From a bacterium (lineage in GTDB: Bacteria; Eremiobacterota; Eremiobacteria; Baltobacterales; Baltobacteraceae), in assembly GCA_021782295.1 (NCBI GenBank), contig JAJXVC010000114.1, forward strand, positions 1 through 6,385: 6,385 nt of DNA, read 5' to 3'. Of the stretch, positions 1 through 4,810 are shown piece by piece. Positions within the stretch are counted from its first letter, which is position 1. Each line of letters opens with the position of its first letter. Below the pieces are notes generated by a model. That model had not been told where the DNA came from and did no database searches. It saw only the letters and a program-made list of their open reading frames with translations. Made by a program: the position numbers and the translations under genes.

Positions 1-229
1 TCCTCAACCCCTCCTATTTTGAGACCCTCGACGAGGCTCGCCGGGCTGCGCGAATTTGGCGGATCGAGTATAATGAATTTCGACCGCACTCGATGTTGGC
101 GAACAAAACGCCAAACGAGTATGCGCAGTCGGTAGAATCGAACCCAACGGGCCGATTTCCCACAGTTCCGCCTGGTCCATGAATCGGGTCAGGGTCATTC
201 GAAGCGGCCTGACAAATGGGGCTAAGTCA
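1..229 (+). mobile_element. Right end of an IS3-family insertion sequence (left part outside window)
   Basis: The segment holds the 3' end of a transposase gene, then 47 bp of non-coding DNA that should carry the right terminal inverted repeat. IS3-family elements end in CA, and the sequence GGGGCTAAGTCA ends with CA at 228-229, so I place the element's edge there. The left inverted repeat and the matching target duplication lie outside the window, so the exact boundary cannot be confirmed here. The DNA immediately to the right is clearly more AT-rich, which supports a junction near 229. Confidence 0.6.
3..182 (+). CDS. IS3-family transposase (OrfB, integrase core), C-terminal part
   Basis: Reading from base 3 gives 59 residues and a TGA stop at 180-182; the start is upstream of the window. 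The translation contains FETLDEARRAARIW, then EYNEFRPHSMLANKTPNEYA. This is the characteristic tail of the rve integrase domain of IS3-family OrfB proteins (W-x-x-x-YN-x-x-RPH-x-x-L-x-x-x-TP-x-x-Y/F). OrfB catalyses strand cleavage and transfer during transposition, using a DDE triad. The last catalytic Glu normally sits about 10-15 residues before the FETLDEAR segment and therefore falls just outside the window, so activity cannot be judged. The visible frame is intact. IS3 elements normally make OrfB as an OrfA-OrfB frameshift product; that region is not visible. Confidence 0.85.
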   Translation, partial: LNPSYFETLDEARRAARIWRIEYNEFRPHSMLANKTPNEYAQSVESNPTGRFPTVPPGP

Positions 230-236
230 CGATAAT
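209..236 (+). promoter_or_regulatory. Possible hybrid outward promoter at the IS edge
   Basis: CTGACA at 209-214 matches five of six bases of the TTGACA -35 box. GATAAT at 231-236 matches five of six bases of the TATAAT -10 box. The spacer is 16 bp. The -35 lies inside the presumed IS terminal repeat and the -10 straddles the element/host junction. IS3-family ends are known to form such hybrid promoters. Transcription would start near 243, which is inside the lipoprotein reading frame and downstream of its first ATG at 235. Either translation then begins at the ATG at 268, or this promoter does not serve the gene as annotated. Confidence 0.4.
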
Positions 237-738
237 GGGTAAGAAAAATAGGCGTACCATCGTATTGATGACGATCGTCGCGATGTTTCTTTCGTCGTGC
301 TCAGATAAGACCGTCAAACCGCAGGTGATGCAACTGAAGGGAATTCCTACGGAAATAGTTCAAGTTAAAACAAGCAAAGAAACAATTCAGATTGGAAGAG
401 ACAAAAACGGTCAGGTATTTTTTGTTCGACGCTTTGTGTCGACATTTCCGTGTCTAGCCGATGAACATATTTGTAATTACGCTCCGTATTCGTCGTTCAT
501 TCATTATGGTGCACCCACTACCATAAATGCATTTGTTAACGATGCCGTTGCTACGCTTCGTTGCGGAAACCTGTTGTATCGTCCCAAAAAGAGATTTTCG
601 AGGGCCGGGCTTGTTTACGAATCATTTCTGTCTAGCAAGAACAAATGCGACACGTACAGGGTGCTCGATCATAATAGAGTGATTTATCAACAAACAATGC
701 GCCCGGGGAACTTCGTATCGCTCGTGAATATAGAATAA
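235..738 (+). CDS. Hypothetical lipoprotein, AT-rich orphan
   Basis: This 167-residue protein belongs to no family I recognise. Residues 1-22 form a lipoprotein signal peptide: a positive start (KKNRR), a hydrophobic stretch (about residues 8-18) and the lipobox LSSC, with Cys22 as the likely lipidated residue. Residue +2 is Ser, which in Gram-negative bacteria favours sorting to the outer membrane. The mature part has four more cysteines (73, 80, 110, 138), which could form two disulfides outside the cytoplasm, and no clear enzyme motif. The codon mix (many AAA, ATT, TTT, CAA) is unlike the GC-rich genes downstream and suggests recent transfer. The gene begins six bases after the presumed IS edge and has no convincing Shine-Dalgarno sequence. 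ATG at 268 (Met12) is the alternative start, but it would remove the positive residues of the signal. The complete signal peptide favours 235. Confidence 0.7.
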   Translation: MGKKNRRTIVLMTIVAMFLSSCSDKTVKPQVMQLKGIPTEIVQVKTSKETIQIGRDKNGQVFFVRRFVSTFPCLADEHICNYAPYSSFIHYGAPTTINAFVNDAVATLRCGNLLYRPKKRFSRAGLVYESFLSSKNKCDTYRVLDHNRVIYQQTMRPGNFVSLVNIE

Positions 739-939
739 TGTGCTTTTCGAGTCGGTGGTGCATGAGCGCAGCCTTCCGGAGAAACCGATGACGACGACTT
801 TGGTCGGCCCGTTCCGTAGAATCGGATACCGCATTTCGCGCGCGCAGGACGCCCTCACCGGTTAAAGGCGACGCGAGGGGAGCGTCTTCTCCGGAGCCCC
901 GCCGGAAATTCTGCTTAACGCAAAATGAGTTCCGTGCAT

Positions 940-978
940 GAGTCGACGAGCGTCGTCGGGAGTGCTCGTCGCCGACTC
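940..978. repeat. Imperfect inverted repeat, 12-bp arms
   Basis: The left arm GAGTCGACGAGC (940-951) pairs with the right arm GCTCGTCGCCGACTC (964-978). That makes two 6-bp perfect stems separated by a three-base bulge (CGC) in the right arm. The loop is the 12 bases 952-963. No T-run follows on either strand, so it is not a standard intrinsic terminator. It could be a palindromic repeat of the REP type, a regulator binding site or a hairpin in a leader transcript. The sequence does not decide among these. Confidence 0.55.
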
Positions 979-1074
979 CATAAGAAGAGCAACGCGCCGA
1001 TCGGCTGGCGGCTCGGCGTCCGACTTTTCCTTCAGGCTCCATAGGAGGGGTGCTAAGTCGGGGTAAATTGCCGG

Positions 1075-1166
1075 CCCCTCGCATTCGGGGAGCTCGCCCG
1101 CCTGAGGCCCATTTGCAGAGGAGCCCTCTTTCGTGCTATGGTAGCGACCTGGGGCTCTGTCCCCGG
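1075..1166 (+). other. Run of three short hairpins upstream of the zinc-ribbon gene
   Basis: Three potential stem-loops follow each other. The first is CCCC 1075-1078 with GGGG 1087-1090. The second is AGAGG 1117-1121 with CCTCT 1125-1129, around the three-base loop AGC. The third is a six-pair stem, 1149-1154 with 1161-1166, that includes one G-U pair. They lie 95-185 bases before the GTG start of the zinc-ribbon gene and could form a structured 5' leader. GC-rich DNA yields such short stems easily by chance, and I cannot match the layout to a known RNA family. Confidence 0.2.
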
Positions 1167-1240
1167 AAGGTTTCGAAGTCCGCGGGTCCGGTTCTACATG
1201 GCGTACCAGGCGAGTCGAAGAAACGTGTTCTTACTAGGAA

Positions 1241-1250
1241 AAAGGAAAGG
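1241..1250 (+). promoter_or_regulatory. Ribosome binding site that decides a GTG start
   Basis: The purine-rich run AAAGGAAAGG ends nine bases before the GTG at 1260. That is a workable Shine-Dalgarno distance for 1260 but too far (24 bases) for the ATG at 1275. It supports the GTG start for the zinc-ribbon gene. Confidence 0.55.
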
Positions 1251-1259
1251 TCTCGTCTA

Positions 1260-1586
1260 GTGTACGTTGATGAAATGCTGAACTGCGTTGATTGCGGCAG
1301 CAAATTCGCATTTACCGCTGGAGAACAGCGGTTTTACGAACAAAAAGGCTTCCAGAATAAACCCAATCGCTGTCTGGATTGCCGCCAAGCGCGTAAAGCG
1401 CAGCGCGGTGGCTCCGGTGGCGGTGGTGGTATGGGCGGCGGCGGAGGCCGCCAGCGCGAAATGTTCACCGCGACTTGTAACGGTTGCGGCGGCGTCGCCG
1501 AAGTCCCGTTCAATCCGCGCGGCGACAAGCCGGTTTATTGCCGCGACTGCTTCCAGTCGCAGCGGAGTGCTCCCAGCTACCGCTAG
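1260..1586 (+). CDS. Double zinc-ribbon protein (CxxC-x17-CxxC type)
   Basis: The 108-residue protein has two cysteine clusters. The first is C9-x2-C12 with C38-x2-C41, around FTAGEQRFYEQKGF, which matches the N-terminal 'probable zinc-ribbon' domain found in many environmental bacteria. The second is C73-x2-C76 and C94-x2-C97, separated by exactly 17 residues, the CxxC-x17-CxxC domain. A flexible Gly-rich linker (residues 50-63, almost all Gly) joins them. Each half should bind one zinc ion. The basic stretch RQARKAQR (42-49) and the RGG-like linker suggest nucleic-acid or ribosome contact, which is inference; the cellular role of the family is not established. GTG at 1260 is preferred over ATG at 1275 because it has a Shine-Dalgarno run and keeps the usual few residues, including Asp4, before the first CxxC. 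The gene converges with the symporter gene and overlaps it by four bases. Confidence 0.85.
   Translation: MYVDEMLNCVDCGSKFAFTAGEQRFYEQKGFQNKPNRCLDCRQARKAQRGGSGGGGGMGGGGGRQREMFTATCNGCGGVAEVPFNPRGDKPVYCRDCFQSQRSAPSYR
1583..1586. other. Shared CTAG: overlapping stop codons of convergent genes
   Basis: The palindrome CTAG supplies both stops: TAG at 1584-1586 on the + strand for the zinc-ribbon gene, and TAG read from 1585 to 1583 on the minus strand for the symporter. No space is left for an intergenic terminator, and I see no hairpin with a T-run on either side. Transcripts from both sides therefore probably run into each other. Confidence 0.9.
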
Positions 1587-3070
1587 TCGGTCGTTGGTAC
1601 TTCGTGGGACGGGCTCGCCATCGGCGGGCTCGTCTTTGTTTTAGGGAGCAGCATTTCGACGGCAGCGATGACCGCAAGGTTGACGATCAGTCCGCCGAAG
1701 CCGGGATTGAAACCGAGGTGGGCAAGGGCGTAGGTGAGCAGCGCCGCGGTCGCTACGCCGGCGAGCAACCCAAGAGTAACGGCGATACCACGTATCCGCA
1801 CGCCGAATGCCGCTCCGACGACACCGGGTAAAAACTGCGTGATCCCGCTGTAATAGACCAACAGAAGCGATCCGAGTGTCTCGGGTGCGAACCACCACGC
1901 GAGCAGCGCCGCCGTGGAGATCGCGATCACCGCTAAGCGCATCGCGAAGGTTTCGTTCCGTTCGTTGATGCGGCCGGGGAATGCAGGGCGCACGATATTT
2001 CGCACGGCGATCGCCGCGCACGCTAAAATAATCGCAGAAGATGGTACCAATGCCGCGAGCGCTCCGGCGCCGGCGACGAAGCCCATCACCCACGGTGGAT
2101 AGTAGCGAGCGATTACGAGGAGAAACGAACGGTCGGCGGCGTGTCCATGGAGCCCCGGAACCAGCAGCAGTGCGGCGTAGCCGGCGAAGAAGATGACGAC
2201 TAAAACGATCGAGTAGAGCGGTAATAGCATCGCATTCCGGCGCAGCGTGTTATCGCTGCGCGCAGAGAACGTTGCGGCAATCGAATGCGGACCCATATAG
2301 AATCCGATTCCGGTAAAGAGCACGGTGGTGACGAACCACACTTGTCCGAGCGGCGCATCGCCGTGCTGTAGCGTCAGGAGCGCCGGGTTTGTCCGCTGCA
2401 ATTGGGTGAACATTCCACCGAGCGATCCAAAAAAATGAATGGGAATCGCAATACCCGCGAATAGCACGACTGCGAGAACCAGGCCATCCTTGATGAGGCT
2501 CGCCCATGCCGTTCCGCGCAGACCCGCCGTGAACGTAAAAAGGGCGATCGCCGTAAAGGCGACCGCAGCCCCGATTGCGCCATTGAGCCAGCCGTAGCCC
2601 GCGCTCGAAAGGACGATCTGCAGGCCGCTGAGTTGGAGCGTTACATACGGAAGCGCAAGGACAACGTAGAAAACCGCGGCGAGCGTCCCGAGCTGCGCGC
2701 TCTGATAATAATTTGCGAGAAGATCGGGGGCGGTGACCAGGCCACGCTCTGCACCGAGGCGTCGGATGCGCGGCAGCAGCGCATACCCAACGAGATAGCC
2801 GATCGTGCCGTATGCCGGAATATAATACGCCGCTGCGCCGTGGAGATAGATCCAGCCTGCCGCCCCGAGAAAAGTGAACGCGGTGTAGATCTCGCCTGCG
2901 AGCAAGACCCAAAGAAATATCGTTCCGAAGCTTCTGCCGCCGATCGCGTATTCGGCAGGGTCGACGCGCCCGCGCTTGAGATTGAATAACGCAAATGCGA
3001 TCGTTCCGGCGATGATGACGACGACGATCGCGAGCGCAATATGCCCGGCGTCGACCGAGAGCGGAATCAT
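1583..3070 (-). CDS. Sodium:solute symporter (SSS family, MctP-like monocarboxylate type)
   Basis: The 495-residue protein is very hydrophobic throughout, with about 13 predicted membrane helices, matching the usual size and topology of the SSS (SLC5-like, LeuT-fold) family. SSS proteins use the sodium gradient, or sometimes protons, to import small solutes across the inner membrane. Recognisable segments are YAIGGRSFG (41-49) with LAGEIYTAFTFLGAAGW (57-73) at the first core helices, GLRGTAWASLIKDG (183-196), and LVPSSAIILACAAIAVRN (341-358), the helix that carries the Na2-site Ser/Ser pair (here S344, S345). The AGEIYT-FTFLGA-GW pattern and the DUF3311 partner are typical of the branch that includes rhizobial MctP (lactate, pyruvate and related acids), but the substrate cannot be read from sequence. 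ATG at 3070 follows a strong GGAGG by eight bases and overlaps the DUF3311 stop as ATGA. An open in-frame stretch upstream is only the antisense of other genes. The last ~20 residues are polar and cytoplasmic or periplasmic. Confidence 0.9.
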   Translation of the reverse strand: MIPLSVDAGHIALAIVVVIIAGTIAFALFNLKRGRVDPAEYAIGGRSFGTIFLWVLLAGEIYTAFTFLGAAGWIYLHGAAAYYIPAYGTIGYLVGYALLPRIRRLGAERGLVTAPDLLANYYQSAQLGTLAAVFYVVLALPYVTLQLSGLQIVLSSAGYGWLNGAIGAAVAFTAIALFTFTAGLRGTAWASLIKDGLVLAVVLFAGIAIPIHFFGSLGGMFTQLQRTNPALLTLQHGDAPLGQVWFVTTVLFTGIGFYMGPHSIAATFSARSDNTLRRNAMLLPLYSIVLVVIFFAGYAALLLVPGLHGHAADRSFLLVIARYYPPWVMGFVAGAGALAALVPSSAIILACAAIAVRNIVRPAFPGRINERNETFAMRLAVIAISTAALLAWWFAPETLGSLLLVYYSGITQFLPGVVGAAFGVRIRGIAVTLGLLAGVATAALLTYALAHLGFNPGFGGLIVNLAVIAAVEMLLPKTKTSPPMASPSHEVPTTD

Positions 3071-3270
3071 GGATTCAACCTCCGCAATCGTTCGATCGCC
3101 AGTACGCAAAGCGGCGTCAGGAGAAGCCATGCGATGATCCAGGCTAAATTGAGCGGGAGCCCTACGATCCGCGGCTCGACGTGGTTGAGTAACGGAGGGC
3201 CGACCGCGAGGGCAAACACCGGTACCAGGGCGATGGCGATGCGAAGTGCGCGGAGCCGCCAAGAGTTCAT
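3067..3270 (-). CDS. DUF3311 small membrane protein, symporter partner
   Basis: The 67-residue protein has two membrane helices (about residues 9-25 and 40-59). They are joined by PPLLNHVEPRIVGLP, which matches the conserved P-x-LyNrveP-x-xxGlP core of DUF3311. Proteins of this family are commonly encoded directly before an SSS symporter and are assumed to be a small accessory subunit; no biochemical role is firmly known. Its stop overlaps the symporter start by four bases (ATGA, 3067-3070), so the two are translationally coupled. The start is uncertain. ATG at 3270 has AGGAG only two bases upstream. ATG at 3297 would add nine residues (MSTLYKPGA) and would share the palindrome CATG with the start of the divergent oxidoreductase. 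I prefer 3270 because it avoids overlapping starts and because the family usually begins close to the first helix. Confidence 0.85.
   Translation of the reverse strand: MNSWRLRALRIAIALVPVFALAVGPPLLNHVEPRIVGLPLNLAWIIAWLLLTPLCVLAIERLRRLNP
3079..3083 (-). promoter_or_regulatory. Shine-Dalgarno sequence of the symporter gene
   Basis: On the minus strand GGAGG lies eight bases before the ATG at 3070, inside the last codons of the DUF3311 gene. It fixes the symporter start despite a much longer open frame upstream, and fits translational coupling with DUF3311. Confidence 0.75.
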
Positions 3271-3295
3271 CGCTCCTGGCTTGTATAGAGTCGAC
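3271..3295. promoter_or_regulatory. Very short divergent intergenic gap with a possible -10 box
   Basis: Only 25 bp separate the preferred starts of the two divergent operons, so at least one promoter must reach into coding sequence. On the + strand TATAGA at 3284-3289 resembles a -10 box and lies six bases before the ATG at 3296. If used, the transcript would start at or near the A of that ATG, that is, leaderless. I see no good -35 box at the right distance, and the alternative Shine-Dalgarno for 3296 (AGAG at 3287-3290) is weak. Confidence 0.25.
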
Positions 3296-4810
3296 ATGGA
3301 AACCTACGACGCCCTCGTGATTGGGAGCGGGCATAACGGTTTGGCTGCCGCGGCGCTCCTCGGTGATGCCGGCCTGCGGGTCCTCATTCTCGAACGCTCG
3401 GAGCGGGTCGGCGGTGCGACGGTCAGCGAGCGCCACCGGTGGCCGGGTTATACGATCTCGGCGGCAAGCTATGTCTGCAGCCTGCTCGATCCATGGTTGA
3501 TCGATCGGCTCGATCTTCGTTCGCACGGGTACGATGCGTACCGTAAGGATCCGGCCTCTTTTACGCCGCTGCTCGATGGGCGCTCGCTCTTGCTCGGCGC
3601 CGACGATACCGCGAACGGCAAGGAGATCGCGCGCTTCGATCCCGCCGACCTCGCGGGATTCGCGGCGTTCGAACGCGAGGCCGCGACACTTGGATCGGCG
3701 CTCTTCGAGCATTTCGGCGATATGGAACCGCGCTTCGATGCGATCGAACCGGGCATGCGCGCAGCGTTGGAGGGGAGCGCCGCCGCGCTCGTCGAGCGTC
3801 ACGTTCGCACCCCGGTGCTGCAAGCGACGCTGGCAACCGATGGCTTAATCGGCACCTATTGCGGGCCGTTCGACGCCGGAACGGGGTACGTACTCGCGCA
3901 CCACTACGCCGGGCGCGCCTTTGGCGTTCAGGGCGCATGGGGGTTCGTGCGCGGCGGCATGGGTTCGATATCGCAGGCGCTCTTATCGGCGGCGCAGGCG
4001 CGCGGCGTGCGGGCGTTCACCGATGCGAACGTCACCCGATTGCTCGTCGAGGGGGATCGCGTCGTCGGCGCAGTTACCGAAGATGGGCGCGAATTTCGCG
4101 CTCGCGCGATTCTCTCGAACGCGCATCCCGTAACGACCTACCGCACGCTCCTCGGCGAGGCGCATCTCGACGATGCAACGATGCGTACACTCGCGCGGTG
4201 GCAGAGCATCGGCCCGGCGCTCAAACTCAATCTCGCGCTCGGCGAGCTTCCGGATTTTCTCGCGCGTCCGGGCACGACGTTGCAGCCGCATCATCGCGCG
4301 ACGATCCACGTTGCTCCCGATCTCGCGTTTTTGCAGCGCGCGCACGACGATGCACGGAGCCTCGGCGAGAGCCGCGAACCGATGTTGGAGTGCTTCATGC
4401 AGACGCCGACCGATCCAAGCCTCGCGCCGCCGGGGAAGCATATTCTCTCGATTTTTGCGCAATATTTCCCGTACGATCGGCCCGGCGGTTGGGATGCCGC
4501 GCGACGCACGGCGGCGGCGGATAAAGTCATCGCGTTGCTGGCGCGTTATGCGCCGAATATCCCTAACGCGATCGAAGCGCAGCAGTTACTCGTTGCGCCG
4601 GATCTCGAGGAACGTTTCGGGCTCATCGGCGGACACATCTTTCACGGTGAGCTATTGCCGGGGCAGATCTTCGACGGACGCTTCGGCGTGCGCGCTCCCG
4701 TTCGCGGGCTCTATCTCTGCGGCTCGGGGACGCATCCAGGCGGCTGCGTCAGCGGTTTCCCCGGGCGCCGCGCCGCGCAGGCGGTGCTCGCCGACCGAGT
4801 CTCCGCGTGA
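3296..4810 (+). CDS. FAD-dependent oxidoreductase, CrtI/PYROXD2-like
   Basis: The 504-residue protein is a flavin amine-oxidase/phytoene-desaturase type enzyme (COG1233 group). It opens with the FAD-binding Rossmann motif [16 protein letters not shown] (GxGxxG at 10-15), with Glu33 ending the second strand for ribose contact, followed by ERVGGAT (36-42). Further hallmarks are GGMGS (220-224), GGHIFHGEL (445-453) and the C-terminal flavin motif [13 protein letters not shown] (478-490). The GG-IFHGE and GTHPGG blocks point to the PYROXD2-like branch rather than true carotenoid desaturases, and no carotenoid genes are nearby. The reaction is not known for this branch; desaturation or oxidation of a hydrophobic or CoA-linked substrate is plausible. 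ATG at 3296 is chosen because it lies right before the Rossmann strand; the open frame back to 3041 is antisense to the DUF3311 and symporter genes. Its TGA overlaps the GTG of the next gene, so the two form an operon. Confidence 0.88.
   Translation: METYDALVIGSGHNGLAAAALLGDAGLRVLILERSERVGGATVSERHRWPGYTISAASYVCSLLDPWLIDRLDLRSHGYDAYRKDPASFTPLLDGRSLLLGADDTANGKEIARFDPADLAGFAAFEREAATLGSALFEHFGDMEPRFDAIEPGMRAALEGSAAALVERHVRTPVLQATLATDGLIGTYCGPFDAGTGYVLAHHYAGRAFGVQGAWGFVRGGMGSISQALLSAAQARGVRAFTDANVTRLLVEGDRVVGAVTEDGREFRARAILSNAHPVTTYRTLLGEAHLDDATMRTLARWQSIGPALKLNLALGELPDFLARPGTTLQPHHRATIHVAPDLAFLQRAHDDARSLGESREPMLECFMQTPTDPSLAPPGKHILSIFAQYFPYDRPGGWDAARRTAAADKVIALLARYAPNIPNAIEAQQLLVAPDLEERFGLIGGHIFHGELLPGQIFDGRFGVRAPVRGLYLCGSGTHPGGCVSGFPGRRAAQAVLADRVSA

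Larger units (their letters stand above)
739..1259. other. Intergenic region without a convincing gene
   Basis: About 520 bp separate the lipoprotein gene from the zinc-ribbon gene. Open frames here on either strand give Arg/Ser/Pro-rich translations with no recognisable domain, no good ribosome binding site and no hydrophobic or catalytic pattern, so I read them as chance. The region changes from the AT-rich composition of the lipoprotein gene to the GC-rich composition of the rest of the window near 770-800. It contains the inverted repeat at 940-978 and a run of hairpin-forming segments at 1075-1166, both listed separately. I see no tRNA, SRP RNA, RNase P RNA, tmRNA or riboswitch core that I can name. 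It may include decayed mobile-element DNA. Confidence 0.5.

Noticed and set aside
890..906. Hairpin TCCGG/CCGGA considered as a terminator for the lipoprotein gene.
   Set aside because: Only five pairs, no T-run after it on either strand, and it lies 150 bases from the gene's end.
1052..1059. GCTAAGTC repeats the last bases of the IS end (221-228), as if a second solo IS end were present.
   Set aside because: Only eight bases match, the surrounding sequence differs, and the terminal CA is missing. Chance is the simpler explanation.
622..1084. Minus-strand open frames across the end of the lipoprotein gene and the intergenic region.
   Set aside because: Arg/Ser-rich translations without domains, hydrophobic segments or ribosome binding sites; typical chance frames in GC-rich DNA.
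1161..1230. CCGGAAGG and a GGGTCCGGTTC segment considered as part of an SRP RNA or a tRNA/tmRNA T-arm.
   Set aside because: The flanking bases do not form the SRP hairpin or a tRNA acceptor and cloverleaf.
1400..1465. GGCGGTGGTGGT-type tracts considered as a tandem repeat or CRISPR-like element.
   Set aside because: They encode the Gly-rich linker of the zinc-ribbon protein and have no regular unit with spacers.
3041..3295. Open frame that would extend the PYROXD2-like protein by 85 residues upstream.
   Set aside because: It is antisense to the DUF3311 gene and the symporter start, gives an Arg/Ser-rich translation with no domain, and the FAD Rossmann strand begins right after ATG 3296.
3071..3823. 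Open minus-strand frame that would extend the symporter by about 250 residues.
   Set aside because: The extension is polar and Arg-rich, runs antisense to the oxidoreductase and through DUF3311 in another frame, while ATG 3070 has a strong Shine-Dalgarno and an ATGA overlap.
3296..4810. Assignment as phytoene desaturase (crtI) of carotenoid synthesis.
   Set aside because: The GGHIFHGEL and GTHPGG blocks fit the PYROXD2-like branch better and no carotenoid genes are in the window.
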